Part shown: in pieces, positions 46,614-54,450 of the stretch
Numbering within the stretch: position 1 is the stretch's first letter
Layout of the letters: each line of letters opens with the position of its first letter
NCBI RefSeq assembly: GCF_012396125.1
Contig: NZ_JAAXOX010000004.1
Location: forward strand, 124,001-188,000
Origin: Cellulomonas denverensis
GTDB lineage: Bacteria > Actinomycetota > Actinomycetes > Actinomycetales > Cellulomonadaceae
Direction of reading: 5' to 3'
DNA: 64,000 nucleotides
Position numbers and translations under genes: made by a program
Notes under the pieces: model-generated
Told to the model about the DNA's origin: nothing
The model's input: only the letters and a program-made list of their open reading frames with translations
Databases searched by the model: none

Positions 46614-47234
46614 ATGCCCCTCCCCCTGGACGACCTGGAACCGTGGCACGGCTCGCTCACGCCGGAAGTCGACCTGGACCGGCTGCTGCTGGACGGCGCC
46701 GACCTGACCGGTGCGGACGGCGAGGGCGCCCGGGTGCTGGAGTGCCTGCTGCGCGGCTGCGACCTGGACCAGACCGTGCTGGACCACGCGCACCTGCTGG
46801 ACTCCACCCTGGCCGAGTGCCGGGCCGGGACGCTGCGCGCGCGGAGCAGCACCTGGCGGGACGTGACCGTGGACGGCTGCCGGTTCGGCGCGCTGGAGGT
46901 GTTCGGCTCCGGCTGGGACCGGGTCACCATCCGCGGCGGCAAGATCGACTACCTCAACCTCCGGGACGCGAAGGTGCACGACCTGCGGCTGGTCGACTGC
47001 ACCATCGGCGACCTGGACCTGGCGGGCTGTGCCGTCCGCCGGCTGCGCACCGAGGGCTGCCAGGTGCGCCGGCTGGACGTGAGCCGGGCCCAGCTCAAGG
47101 ACGCCGACCTGCGCGGGATGGAGCTGCGCGGGATCGACGGCACCGCCGGGCTGCGTGGCGCGACGATCAGCTCCGACCAGCTCTACGACCTGGCCGGTGC
47201 GCTGGCCGACCACCTGGGCGTGCGGGTGGACTGA
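46614..47234 (+). CDS. Pentapeptide-repeat protein
   Basis: A 206-residue protein made mainly of A(D/N)Lxx-type five-residue repeats (DLTGADGEGARVLECLLRGC and DADLRGMELRG). These fold as a right-handed quadrilateral beta-helix. The repeat run covers roughly residues 22-185 and is followed by a short helix. Some pentapeptide proteins mimic DNA and protect gyrase from quinolones; others have no known role. Nothing here fixes the function. Single gene, with CACAGT 6 nt before its ATG, suggesting a leaderless mRNA. Confidence 0.87.
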   Translation: MPLPLDDLEPWHGSLTPEVDLDRLLLDGADLTGADGEGARVLECLLRGCDLDQTVLDHAHLLDSTLAECRAGTLRARSSTWRDVTVDGCRFGALEVFGSGWDRVTIRGGKIDYLNLRDAKVHDLRLVDCTIGDLDLAGCAVRRLRTEGCQVRRLDVSRAQLKDADLRGMELRGIDGTAGLRGATISSDQLYDLAGALADHLGVRVD

Positions 47235-47238
47235 CCCC

Positions 47239-48600
47239 TCAGTCGTCCAGCACCGGCCCGCACCCGGCCGCCGCGGTCGCCGCGAGCGCATCGATGCCGT
47301 GCACGGCCGGCCGCGGGTCGTCCACCACCGCCCAGCAACCGTCGACCACCGCGTAGCGGGCAGCCGGGCCGTCGGTGGTCCAGGCGTGCAGCGCCTCGAT
47401 CAGCCGGTCGACCGCCTCCGCCGGGGTGCCGACCCCGACCGACGCCCGCAGCGCCCCGCCGGTGACCCCGAGCCGGGCGAGCAGCGGGTGGGCGCAGAAC
47501 CGGCCGTCCCGCACCCCGATCCCCCACTCGGCAGACAGGTACGCGGCGACCAGCCCCGGGTCGTCCTCGCCCACGCTGAACGACACCACCCCGACCGGGT
47601 CGGCGGAGTCCGGCCACAGCCGCAGCACCCGGACCCCCGGCACCCCGGCCAGCCCGGCGACCAGCCGCTCGCGCAGTTCCTGCTCGTGGGCGACCAGCGC
47701 GCCGGCCGGCAGCGCGGCCAGCTCCTCGCAGGCGGCGGCCAGCGCCACCGCACCGAGGACATTCGGCGACCCGGCCTCGTGCCGGGCGGGGGCGGGCTGC
47801 CACAGGGTGCGGTCGGTGCGGACATCCCGGACCGCCCCACCCCCGGCCAGGTACGGCGTGCCCTGGTCCAGCCAGTCCCGGCGGCCGACCAGCGCGCCGG
47901 CGCCGAACGGGGCGTAGGTCTTGTGGCCGGAGAACGCGACGTAGTCCACCCCGGTGCCGGCCAGCGAGAACGGCCGGTGCGGCACCAACTGGGCGCCGTC
48001 GATCAGCAGCCGGGCGCCCGCGTCGTGCGCGATCCGCACCAGGTCGTCGATCGGCAGGCTCTCCCCGGTGACGTTGGAGGCGCCGGTGACGGTGACCAGG
48101 GCGTACGGGCCGCGGGTCAGCTCCTCGCGCAGCAGGTCGAGGGTGGCGGCGGCGGTCGGCCCGCTGGCCAGCACGGTGGTCCGGCGGTTGTCCTCGCCGG
48201 TACTGTGCACCCAGGGCAGCAGGTTCGCGTGGTGCTCGCAGTCCAGCACCAGCACCGCGCCGGGCACGCAGCCGGCCAGCAGGTTCAGCGCGTCGGTGGT
48301 GTTGCGGACGATCACGGCCACGTCGTCCGGCCGGGCGCCGACGAATCGGGCGATGGTCTGCCGGGAGTTCTCGTACAGGGCGGTGGACACCTGGGACAGG
48401 TACCCGGCGCCGCGGTGCACCGAGGCGTACAGCGGCAGCACTTCGCTCACCCGGGCGGCCACCGCGTCCAGTGCGGGGGCCGAGGCGGCATAGTCGAGGT
48501 TGGCGTAGCGGACGGTGCGGCCGTCGACCAGCGGCACCGGGGTGTCCGCCCCGACGACGGGCAGCAGGGCGTCGGTGCGGCTGAGGGTGGATGCGGACAT
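47239..48600 (-). CDS. Class V aminotransferase, cysteine desulfurase-like
   Basis: A 453-residue PLP enzyme. NLDYAASAPALDAV is the N-terminal substrate loop, LDCEHHANLLPW lies in the cofactor region, LLIDGAQLVPHRP holds the PLP-binding Asp, and FSGHKTYAPFGAGALVGR holds the Schiff-base lysine. A cysteine in GRFCAHPLL sits where desulfurases have the sulfur acceptor, so it may release sulfur from cysteine. The last ~50 residues are an unusual extension. No Suf/Isc genes are nearby. Its upstream SAM-IV riboswitch links it to the methionine/cysteine economy rather than to iron-sulfur assembly. Confidence 0.85.
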   Translation of the reverse strand: MSASTLSRTDALLPVVGADTPVPLVDGRTVRYANLDYAASAPALDAVAARVSEVLPLYASVHRGAGYLSQVSTALYENSRQTIARFVGARPDDVAVIVRNTTDALNLLAGCVPGAVLVLDCEHHANLLPWVHSTGEDNRRTTVLASGPTAAATLDLLREELTRGPYALVTVTGASNVTGESLPIDDLVRIAHDAGARLLIDGAQLVPHRPFSLAGTGVDYVAFSGHKTYAPFGAGALVGRRDWLDQGTPYLAGGGAVRDVRTDRTLWQPAPARHEAGSPNVLGAVALAAACEELAALPAGALVAHEQELRERLVAGLAGVPGVRVLRLWPDSADPVGVVSFSVGEDDPGLVAAYLSAEWGIGVRDGRFCAHPLLARLGVTGGALRASVGVGTPAEAVDRLIEALHAWTTDGPAARYAVVDGCWAVVDDPRPAVHGIDALAATAAAGCGPVLDD

Positions 48601-48639
48601 GCCAAGGACCTCCGGACGGGAGGGCAGCCCGGCGACCCG

Positions 48640-48760
48640 GGCGACCCGCGCTTGCCCACCACCGGTCGGCGGTGGGCCAGGTCGTCACCCGGGGCACCCC
48701 GCCGCGGAGGGAGGGTTGCCGGCCAGCAAGCCGGGGCTACGCGCTGGCACTCATGACCTC
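48640..48760 (-). promoter_or_regulatory. SAM-IV riboswitch
   Basis: On minus, the RNA begins GGTCATGAGTGCCAGCG (P1 and kink-turn side). It continues with the SAM-core stretch GCTGGCCGGCAACCCTCC, then GGGGTGCCCCGGGTGACGAC, closing P1 near 48680. The 3' extension GGGCAAGCGCGGGTCGC (48640-48660) is the extra helix and pseudoknot that separates SAM-IV from SAM-I. It ends about 40 bp before the cysteine-desulfurase-like ATG. A TTGACG -35 box lies upstream at 48790-48795. SAM binding should reduce expression of the gene. Confidence 0.85.
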
Positions 48761-48844
48761 CGCCCAGGGTGAACCGGCCCGCGGCGGATCGTCAAGACGT
48801 GCCCACACTCCGGGCGGTCCTGGCGGAACGGCCGATCCGGTGTC

Positions 48845-48850
48845 TAGGGT
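48845..48850 (+). promoter_or_regulatory. -10 element (TAGGGT) for the SAM-I-metZ operon
   Basis: TAGGGT lies 8 bp before the first paired base of the SAM-I aptamer, so transcription should begin right at the riboswitch. Confidence 0.55.
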
Positions 48851-48858
48851 CGGGGCCA

Positions 48859-48952
48859 CCATCCAGAGCGGCCGAGAGATCTGGCTCGACGACGCCGCAG
48901 CAGCCCAGGCAGGGTCCACCACTGCCCAGGGTGCTACCGCCAGGACCGATGG
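48859..48952 (+). promoter_or_regulatory. SAM-I riboswitch (S-box)
   Basis: P1 pairs CCATC (48859-48863) with GATGG (48948-48952). The core CCAGAGCGGCCGAGAGATCT, a P3 side near GCCGCAGCAGCC, and GTGCTACCGCCAGGACC before the closing strand match the S-box pattern. The Shine-Dalgarno GGAGGAG (48951-48957) overlaps the 3' strand of P1. SAM binding should therefore hide the ribosome site directly, giving translational control of the DUF1737-rhodanese-metZ operon. Confidence 0.85.
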
Positions 48953-48959
48953 AGGAGCG

Positions 48960-49157
48960 ATGAGCGAGACCCCCCTGCCCTACCGGTTGCTGACCGGACC
49001 GGACGACCGGTCGTTCTGCGAGCGGGTGAGCGCCGCCCTGGCCGAGGGCTACCGGCTGTACGGCAGCCCGGCCGCGACCTTCGACGGGGAGCGGGTGATC
49101 GTCGCACAGGCGGTGATCCTCCCCGGCGCGGGCGAGCCGACGGTGCGACCGCTGTGA
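48960..49157 (+). CDS. DUF1737 small protein
   Basis: A 65-residue protein. It shows PYRLLTGPDDRSFCERVSAA, then LAEGYRLYGSPAATFDGE and VIVAQAVILP, the full DUF1737 pattern. In other bacteria such proteins of unknown function are about the same size. It is the first gene behind the SAM-I riboswitch. The GTG of the rhodanese gene lies in its stop (GTGA), so it is part of the sulfur operon and may be an accessory factor for MetZ. Confidence 0.85.
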   Translation: MSETPLPYRLLTGPDDRSFCERVSAALAEGYRLYGSPAATFDGERVIVAQAVILPGAGEPTVRPL

Positions 49158-49558
49158 GCGGCTACGCCGGGGACCTGACCCCGCAGCAGGCCTGGCGAAC
49201 CCTGGCCGACGACCCCTCGGTGCTGCTGGTCGACGTCCGCACCGAGGGCGAGTGGCGCACGATCGGGGTGCCCGACCTGCCGGAGCGGGTCGGCTTCGTC
49301 GAATGGGTGGACGGCCTCGGCCGGCCCAACCCGCGGTTCGTCGAGCAGCTGACCGAGCTGGGCGCGGGCGACGGCCGCCCGGTGCTGTTCCTGTGCCGGT
49401 CCGGCGTGCGCTCGATCGCCGCCGCGACCGCTGCCACCGCCGCCGGGATCGGCCCGTCGTACAACATCCTCACCGGCTTCGAGGGCGACGTCGGCCCGGA
49501 CGGCGAGCGCGGGCACGCCGGCTGGCGCGCCGAGGGCCTGCCCTGGCGGGCGCTGTGA
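49154..49558 (+). CDS. Rhodanese-like sulfurtransferase
   Basis: A 134-residue single-domain rhodanese. It has LLVDVRTEGEW near residue 24 and the active-site loop LFLCRSGVRS with the persulfide-forming cysteine. It should carry or deliver sulfane sulfur. The gene is coupled by GTGA overlaps to DUF1737 upstream and metZ downstream. The rhodanese-metZ pair is conserved in actinomycetes (compare Rv0390-Rv0391), suggesting that it supplies sulfide or persulfide to MetZ. Confidence 0.92.
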   Translation: MSGYAGDLTPQQAWRTLADDPSVLLVDVRTEGEWRTIGVPDLPERVGFVEWVDGLGRPNPRFVEQLTELGAGDGRPVLFLCRSGVRSIAAATAATAAGIGPSYNILTGFEGDVGPDGERGHAGWRAEGLPWRAL

Positions 49559-50793
49559 CGGCCGCCGGACCCGGCGACTGGCAGGACGGGCTGCTCCCCC
49601 GCGACGAGCTGCGGCCGGACACCCTCGCGGTGCGCGGCGGCACGGTCCGGACCGGGTTCCAGGAGACCTCCGAGGCGCTGTTCCTGACCCAGGGCTACGT
49701 CTACGACCGGGCCGCCGACGCCGAGGCGGCCTTCGCCGGGGAGTCCGACCGGTTCCTGTACTCCCGCTACGGCAACCCCACGGTCAGCACCTTCGAGGAG
49801 CGGCTGCGGCTGCTGGAGGGCGCCGAGGCCTGCTACGCCACCGCCTCCGGGATGAGCGCCGTGTTCACCGCCCTCGCCGCGCTGGTCGGCAGCGGGTCGC
49901 GGATCGTCGCCGCCCGGGCCCTGTTCGGGTCCTCGGTGGTGATCTTCGACGAGATCCTCGCCAAGTGGGGGGTGCGCACCGACTACGTGGACGGCCACGT
50001 GCCGGAGCAGTGGGAACAGGCCCTGGCGACCCCCGCCGACGTGGTGTTCTTCGAGACCCCGTCGAACCCGATGCAGGACCTGGTGGACATCGCCCGGGTC
50101 AGCGAGCTGGCCCACGCCGCGGGAGCCGTGGTGGTGGTCGACAACGTCTTCGCCACCCCGGTGCTGTCCCGGCCGCTGCTGTTCGGCGCCGACGTGGTGG
50201 TCTACTCGGCCACCAAGCACATCGACGGGCAGGGCCGGGTGCTGGGCGGGGCGATCCTCGGCCCGGAGGACTTCGTGCACGGGCCGGTGCAGACCCTGAT
50301 CCGGAACACCGGTCCCTCGCTCAGCCCGTTCAACGCCTGGGTGCTGCTCAAGGGCCTGGAGACCCTCTCGCTGCGGGTCCGGCACCAGACCGCGTCCGCG
50401 CTGACCGTGGCCGGCTGGCTGGAACGGCACCCGGCGGTCGCGGAGGTCCGGTACCCGTACCTGCCCTCGCACCCGCAGCACGACCTGGCACTGCGCCAGC
50501 AGGACGGCGGCGGCACGGTGGCGACCTTCACCCTGCGCACCCCGGAGGGCGCCACCCCGGAGCTGGCCAAGAAGCTGACCTTCGACGTGCTGGACCGGCT
50601 CCGGGTGATCGACATCTCGAACAACCTGGGCGACGCCAAGTCGATGGTCACCCATCCGGCGACCACCACCCACCGCAAGCTCGGCCCGGCCGGTCGCGCC
50701 GCAGTGGGGATCGCCGAGTCGACCATCCGGTTGTCGGTCGGGCTGGAGGACCCGCGCGACCTGATCGCCGACCTGGACCGCGCCTTCGGCTGA
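49555..50793 (+). CDS. metZ: O-succinylhomoserine sulfhydrylase
   Basis: A 412-residue PLP enzyme of the Cys/Met metabolism family that makes homocysteine from activated homoserine and sulfide. It has RYGNPTVSTFEERL, ATASGMSAVFTALAAL, VVFFETPSNPMQDLVDI, and the cofactor lysine in YSATKHIDGQGRVLGG. The C-terminal SNNLGDAKSMVTHPATTTH and RLSVGLEDPRDLIADL are family marks. The start GTG at 49555 overlaps the rhodanese stop. SAM-I control upstream gives end-product feedback. Whether succinyl- or acetyl-homoserine is used cannot be told, but the closest overall type is MetZ. Confidence 0.93.
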   Translation: MTAAGPGDWQDGLLPRDELRPDTLAVRGGTVRTGFQETSEALFLTQGYVYDRAADAEAAFAGESDRFLYSRYGNPTVSTFEERLRLLEGAEACYATASGMSAVFTALAALVGSGSRIVAARALFGSSVVIFDEILAKWGVRTDYVDGHVPEQWEQALATPADVVFFETPSNPMQDLVDIARVSELAHAAGAVVVVDNVFATPVLSRPLLFGADVVVYSATKHIDGQGRVLGGAILGPEDFVHGPVQTLIRNTGPSLSPFNAWVLLKGLETLSLRVRHQTASALTVAGWLERHPAVAEVRYPYLPSHPQHDLALRQQDGGGTVATFTLRTPEGATPELAKKLTFDVLDRLRVIDISNNLGDAKSMVTHPATTTHRKLGPAGRAAVGIAESTIRLSVGLEDPRDLIADLDRAFG

Positions 50794-50835
50794 CTCGGCA
50801 CGGCGGCACCCGGTCGCCGGCGCGGACCGGCCGGC

Positions 50836-51363
50836 TCAGCCCAGCAGCCGGGCCAGCTCCCGGTCGTCCCCGCCGAGCGGGTGCAGCACCAGGCCGTCCA
50901 CCCCGGTCCGGTCGGCCAGCTCGCGCAGTTCGGCGAGTAGCAGGCCGGTGGTGGTGACCACCCGGGTGGCGGCGGGCGACCAGGTCAGGCCGCTGAGCGC
51001 GTCCAGGAACTCCAGTTCGGCACGCTTGCGGCGGGCGGCCCGGTCGTCCGGGGCCAGCACGACGTCCAGGTCGAGCAGCACGGTCACCTGGTGCCGGGCG
51101 CGGCCGGCGGCGGCGATCGCCTCGGCGGCCAGGGCCGCCCGGTCGGCCAGGTCCGCGACCGCGGGCAGCTCGGCGGAGAATGCCAGCCGGATCACGTCCG
51201 CCCGGGCGGCGGCGACCAGGAGATCGGTGCTGGTGGCGGGCCGGTGCTCGACCCCCGGGAGGTCCGGGTCACGCAGCCACAGCGCGGGCGCCGGAGCGGG
51301 AACGACCGACAGGACGGGACGAGCGGGGTCGACCGCGGGGCGGTCCAGGGTGGGCTGAGCCAT
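50836..51363 (-). CDS. Small LLM-like (luciferase-fold remnant) protein
   Basis: A 175-residue protein from ATG 51363. The first 50 residues are Pro/Ala-rich and then turn into alternating strand/helix segments. Its C-terminal TTTGLLLAELRELADRTGVD, followed by GLVLHPLGGDDRELARLLG, resembles the final barrel segment of luciferase-like monooxygenases, where the VDGF-LxP pattern occurs. It is less than half the usual length and lacks the N-terminal flavin motifs, so it is either a non-enzymatic derivative or a very divergent member. A Cys leader ORF lies 68 bp upstream and it is convergent with metZ, so it belongs with sulfur supply. Function unknown. Confidence 0.65.
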   Translation of the reverse strand: MAQPTLDRPAVDPARPVLSVVPAPAPALWLRDPDLPGVEHRPATSTDLLVAAARADVIRLAFSAELPAVADLADRAALAAEAIAAAGRARHQVTVLLDLDVVLAPDDRAARRKRAELEFLDALSGLTWSPAATRVVTTTGLLLAELRELADRTGVDGLVLHPLGGDDRELARLLG

Positions 51364-51431
51364 GGGGGTGTCCTCGGGTGAGGCGGGTGCACGCGAGGGC
51401 CGTCCGGCCGCGGGCGCGCGGGGTCGTCAGC

Positions 51432-51461
51432 TCAGCGACAACACACCCGGCTCAGGAACAC
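51432..51461 (-). CDS. Leaderless Cys-codon leader peptide (MFLSRVCCR)
   Basis: Nine codons from GTG 51461 to TGA, with two adjacent Cys codons followed by Arg and stop, the same CCR-stop ending as the leader at 24217. A TACCGT hexamer ends exactly 6 nt before the GTG, so the transcript should start on the initiation codon. It lies 68 bp before the small LLM-like gene. The layout matches cysteine-responsive leaderless ORFs known from mycobacteria. Confidence 0.65.
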   Translation of the reverse strand: MFLSRVCCR

Positions 51462-51467
51462 CCGGGA

Positions 51468-51473
51468 ACGGTA
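51468..51473 (-). promoter_or_regulatory. -10 element (TACCGT) of the leaderless Cys leader
   Basis: On minus, TACCGT is followed by six bases and then the GTG of the leader ORF, the ideal geometry for a leaderless actinobacterial transcript. Confidence 0.55.
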
Positions 51474-51541
51474 ACCACGCCACCGGGGCGGGCACCAGCG
51501 GGCGTCCACATCCCGGACCCCGGCGCGGCCACCCCCAGGGG

Positions 51542-52237
51542 TCAGGAGACCAGCGCCCGCATCACCGAGGTGAAGAACCGCAGCCCGTCCGTGCCGGAGC
51601 GGGGCCCGCGAGCACCGTCGGGGCCGAAGCCGGGCTCCACCGCGTGCTCGGGGTGCGGCATCAGGCCGACCACGTTGCCCGCGGCGTTGGTGATGCCGGC
51701 GATCCCGCGGCGGGAACCGTTCGGGTTCCAGCCCTGGTAGCGGAACACCACCCGGCCCTCGCCCTCCAGCTCGTCCAGGGTGCGCTCGTCGGCGACGTAC
51801 TGGCCGTCCTGGTTCTTGAGCGGGATGGTGATCCGCTCACCGGCGGTGTAGTCGCCGGTCCAGGCGGTGCCGGCGTTCTCGACGCTGAGCACCTGCTCCC
51901 GGCAGACGAAGTGCAGGTGGTCGTTCTTCACCATCGAGCCGGGCAGCAGGTGCGCCTCGGTGAGGACCTGGAACCCGTTGCAGATGCCGAGCACCGGCAT
52001 CCCCTTGCCCGCGGCGTCGACGATCTCGCCCATCACCGGCGCGAACCGGCTGATCGCCCCGGCGCGCAGGTAGTCGCCGTAGGAGAAGCCGCCGGGCAGG
52101 ACCACGGCGTCCACCTGGTGCAGGTCGGCGTCGGCGTGCCAGAGCGCGACCGGCTCGGCCCCGGCCAGGCGCACCGCGCGGGCGGCGTCCCGGTCGTCCA
52201 GGGTGCCGGGGAAGGTGACGACCCCGATCCGGGTCAT
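51542..52237 (-). CDS. purQ: Phosphoribosylformylglycinamidine synthase I (glutaminase)
   Basis: A 231-residue class I glutamine amidotransferase that frees ammonia for PurL. It has [20 protein letters not shown] at the start, then [18 protein letters not shown], the nucleophile in [10 protein letters not shown], and the catalytic His/Glu in [11 protein letters not shown]-terminal [12 protein letters not shown] ends the family fold. It overlaps purS by one base (TGATG), while purL is at 19.8-22.2 kb. Confidence 0.96.
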   Translation of the reverse strand: MTRIGVVTFPGTLDDRDAARAVRLAGAEPVALWHADADLHQVDAVVLPGGFSYGDYLRAGAISRFAPVMGEIVDAAGKGMPVLGICNGFQVLTEAHLLPGSMVKNDHLHFVCREQVLSVENAGTAWTGDYTAGERITIPLKNQDGQYVADERTLDELEGEGRVVFRYQGWNPNGSRRGIAGITNAAGNVVGLMPHPEHAVEPGFGPDGARGPRSGTDGLRFFTSVMRALVS

Positions 52238-52524
52238 CAGGCCAGACCCTCGGAGACGATGGTGCCCGCTGCATCCGCCTCGTAGTCGGCGACGCGGACC
52301 ACGTCCTCGATCACCGGGTTGGACAGCACCTGCTCGGCGGCCTCGGCCGCGGCGGCGAGCACCTCGGGGGTGACGGGGCCGTCGACCTCCAGCTCGAACC
52401 GCTTTCCCTGGCGGACGGAGGTGAACTGCCCGAAGCCCAGACGGGGCAGCGCTCCGGCGACCGCCTTGCCCTGGGGGTCGAGGATCTCCGGCTTGGGCAT
52501 CACATCGACGACGACTCGTCCCAC
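52237..52524 (-). CDS. purS: Phosphoribosylformylglycinamidine synthase, PurS subunit
   Basis: A 95-residue bridge subunit joining PurL and PurQ and passing ammonia between them. [20 protein letters not shown], followed by [20 protein letters not shown], is highly typical. The start is GTG at 52524, after a weak site. It is the first gene of purS-purQ, with translation coupled. Confidence 0.95.
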   Translation of the reverse strand: MGRVVVDVMPKPEILDPQGKAVAGALPRLGFGQFTSVRQGKRFELEVDGPVTPEVLAAAAEAAEQVLSNPVIEDVVRVADYEADAAGTIVSEGLA

Positions 52525-52596
52525 AGGTGCTCCCTGGTTGTCGGGCGGTGGTGGTGGCGTCGACAGGATACCGACCCGCGCGGGCGCTCCGGTGCG

Positions 52597-53040
52597 TCAG
52601 GGTTCCCGGGGCAGCCGGACCAGCCCCAGCCCGGCCGATGTGCCGCCGGTGAGGTACCGCAGCAGCACGTCGTTCCCGGGCCGGGCGAGCTCCCGCGACC
52701 AGCCGGCGATCACCAGCAACCAGCCACGGTCCTGCGCGGCCTGCCACCACAGGTCGTCGTGGTCGGCGACCGACAGCACCTCCGCCGCGCTCCACAGGGT
52801 GGCCTCGCCGGCGACGGCGGTGACCGTGGCGCGGCTGGGGTCGAGCTGCGGCACCGCGCCGGATTCGTCCAGGCCGAGCTCGGCGATCGCCCGGGACAGA
52901 TCGGCCACCGCCCAGGCCTCCGTCCCGGCGGGGTGCAGCACCCAGACCGCGACGGGTCGACCGTCGCGGGGGTGGAAGCCGGCCACGGTCCGCCCGGGTA
53001 CGAGCCGGGCGGGTGGCCGGTCGCAGCCGTTGCGCAGCAC
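52597..53040 (-). CDS. Hypothetical protein
   Basis: A 147-residue frame with plausible codon use, from GTG 53040. The middle part has [20 protein letters not shown] and a C-terminal [20 protein letters not shown], giving an alpha/beta pattern without recognisable motifs, signal peptide or membrane segment. It is 72 bp upstream of purS on the same strand and could be co-transcribed. I do not recognise a family; start choice is uncertain. Confidence 0.5.
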   Translation of the reverse strand: MLRNGCDRPPARLVPGRTVAGFHPRDGRPVAVWVLHPAGTEAWAVADLSRAIAELGLDESGAVPQLDPSRATVTAVAGEATLWSAAEVLSVADHDDLWWQAAQDRGWLLVIAGWSRELARPGNDVLLRYLTGGTSAGLGLVRLPREP

Positions 53041-53137
53041 AGTGCTGCCGACGCTAGGCCGTCGCGCAGGGGGCCCGTGGGTGCCAGCACCCAGCGACGG
53101 GGTCAGGCCACCCGATCGGCGCAGAGCGGCCGGACGG

Positions 53138-54358
53138 TCAGCGGCGCTCCGGCCGCGTCCGCCGGATCAGCACCACCGTCACGCCGAGGCCGATCAGCAG
53201 CACCCCGACCGCCGCACCGATCGCCAGGTCCGCACCGGTGACCGCCAGACCGCCCGCGGTGATCGTGACCGGGGCCTCGGGCGCCGGGGCCGGAGCGGCT
53301 CCGGTGGTGGGCGGGTCGGCCGGGGAGGTGGTCGCCGGGGGCGCGGTGGTCGGCGATGCCGTGGCCGGCGGCGTCGTGGTCGGCGACCCGGTCGGCGGCT
53401 GGGTGGGCACGACACCCACCCCGGTCACGGTGAGCTGGTAGGGCGCCCCGACCACGGATGCGGTCCAGTGCGAGGTCTGCCCCGGCGCCTCGTAGGGGCT
53501 GGTGTAGCTGACCTCCGGCGCCTCCAGCGGGATCACGGTGCCGATCGGCAGCCCGTCGCGCACGGCGATCGGCACCGCGAAGGTGGTGAGGCTCCCGGCG
53601 CGGGCGTCGGACCAGGTGCAAGTCAGGGTGGGGCTGGCGAAGGAGCAGTTCGGCGGGGTCCAGCGCAGGTACAGCTCGTCCGGCACGGTCCAGGTCCCCC
53701 GGATGCCGTCGACGTCGCTCCAGCCGCCGTTGGTGATGATCCAGTGCACATCCCGGTCCTCGGGGCTGTCGACCTGGTAGGAGCCGTCGGACGGCACCGA
53801 GGGCCGGTCGGCGATCGGCGCGTCGGCCGCCACCACCGTGATCGCGGTCTGCATGGCCAGGTTGGTCCGCACGACCGGCGCCCAGGTCGCCGGGGTGGCG
53901 CTCCGGGCGTCCAGGGCCGCGGACTCGGCGACGGCGGTCATCGCCAGCGGCACCTGCCCGTGGGTGAGCAGGTAGTCCGCGGGCGGCCGGATCGCGATGT
54001 TGTGGGTGTACGTCCCCCCGGCGGGCACCTGGTACGGCCCGCAGACGATGTCGGTCCCCGGGCCACCGGGTTGGCTGCAGGTGGGGTCGTAGTAGATCGA
54101 ACTGTCGGAGGAGGTGGCCGGGGTGATGCCCGACCCGGCGACCTCGGAGTGGTGGCGCAGGTAGACGTCGTCGGCGTCCACTGCCCCGGTGTTCCGGATC
54201 GTCACCCCCCAGGTGCCGAGCATGCCGGCCCCCGCCTCCAGGCTGTGGGCGGTGGTGCTGACGGTGAGCACCTGGCCGTCCACCGCCCAGGCGGCGGGCA
54301 GCGGGACGAGGATCATGAGCAGGGCGCTGGCGAGCAGCACCGCAAGACGGCGGGGCAT
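53138..54358 (-). CDS. Sortase-anchored surface protein (LAXTG, class E sortase)
   Basis: A 406-residue cell-wall protein. A signal peptide (cleavage after AWA, residue 25) is followed by two beta-sandwich regions with DUF11-like features (GVTIRNTGAVDADDVYL) and cysteine pairs. About residues 305-360 are a Pro/Thr/Ser-rich wall-spanning stalk. Then LAVTG (371-375), a hydrophobic helix and RRTRPERR form a complete sorting signal. LAXTG is the motif used by class E sortases of high-GC actinomycetes. The sortase is not in the window. ATG at 54358 with AGGAG. It is 92 bp downstream of the second giant LuxR gene, which may control it. Confidence 0.85.
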   Translation of the reverse strand: MPRRLAVLLASALLMILVPLPAAWAVDGQVLTVSTTAHSLEAGAGMLGTWGVTIRNTGAVDADDVYLRHHSEVAGSGITPATSSDSSIYYDPTCSQPGGPGTDIVCGPYQVPAGGTYTHNIAIRPPADYLLTHGQVPLAMTAVAESAALDARSATPATWAPVVRTNLAMQTAITVVAADAPIADRPSVPSDGSYQVDSPEDRDVHWIITNGGWSDVDGIRGTWTVPDELYLRWTPPNCSFASPTLTCTWSDARAGSLTTFAVPIAVRDGLPIGTVIPLEAPEVSYTSPYEAPGQTSHWTASVVGAPYQLTVTGVGVVPTQPPTGSPTTTPPATASPTTAPPATTSPADPPTTGAAPAPAPEAPVTITAGGLAVTGADLAIGAAVGVLLIGLGVTVVLIRRTRPERR

Positions 54359-54450
54359 CGGACTCCTGGATGTACGGCTGAGAACAGCAGGGTCACCCGC
54401 CCCGGGACGGCACTCAGTGCCGGCCGCCCCGGGCGGGTAGGTGCAACGGG

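Noticed and set aside
51453..51512. Longer upstream ATG ORF (starting MWTPAGARPGG) as the leader peptide
   Set aside because: It carries only a single Cys codon and is not placed after a -10 element; the nine-codon GTG ORF has the better promoter geometry and Cys pair.
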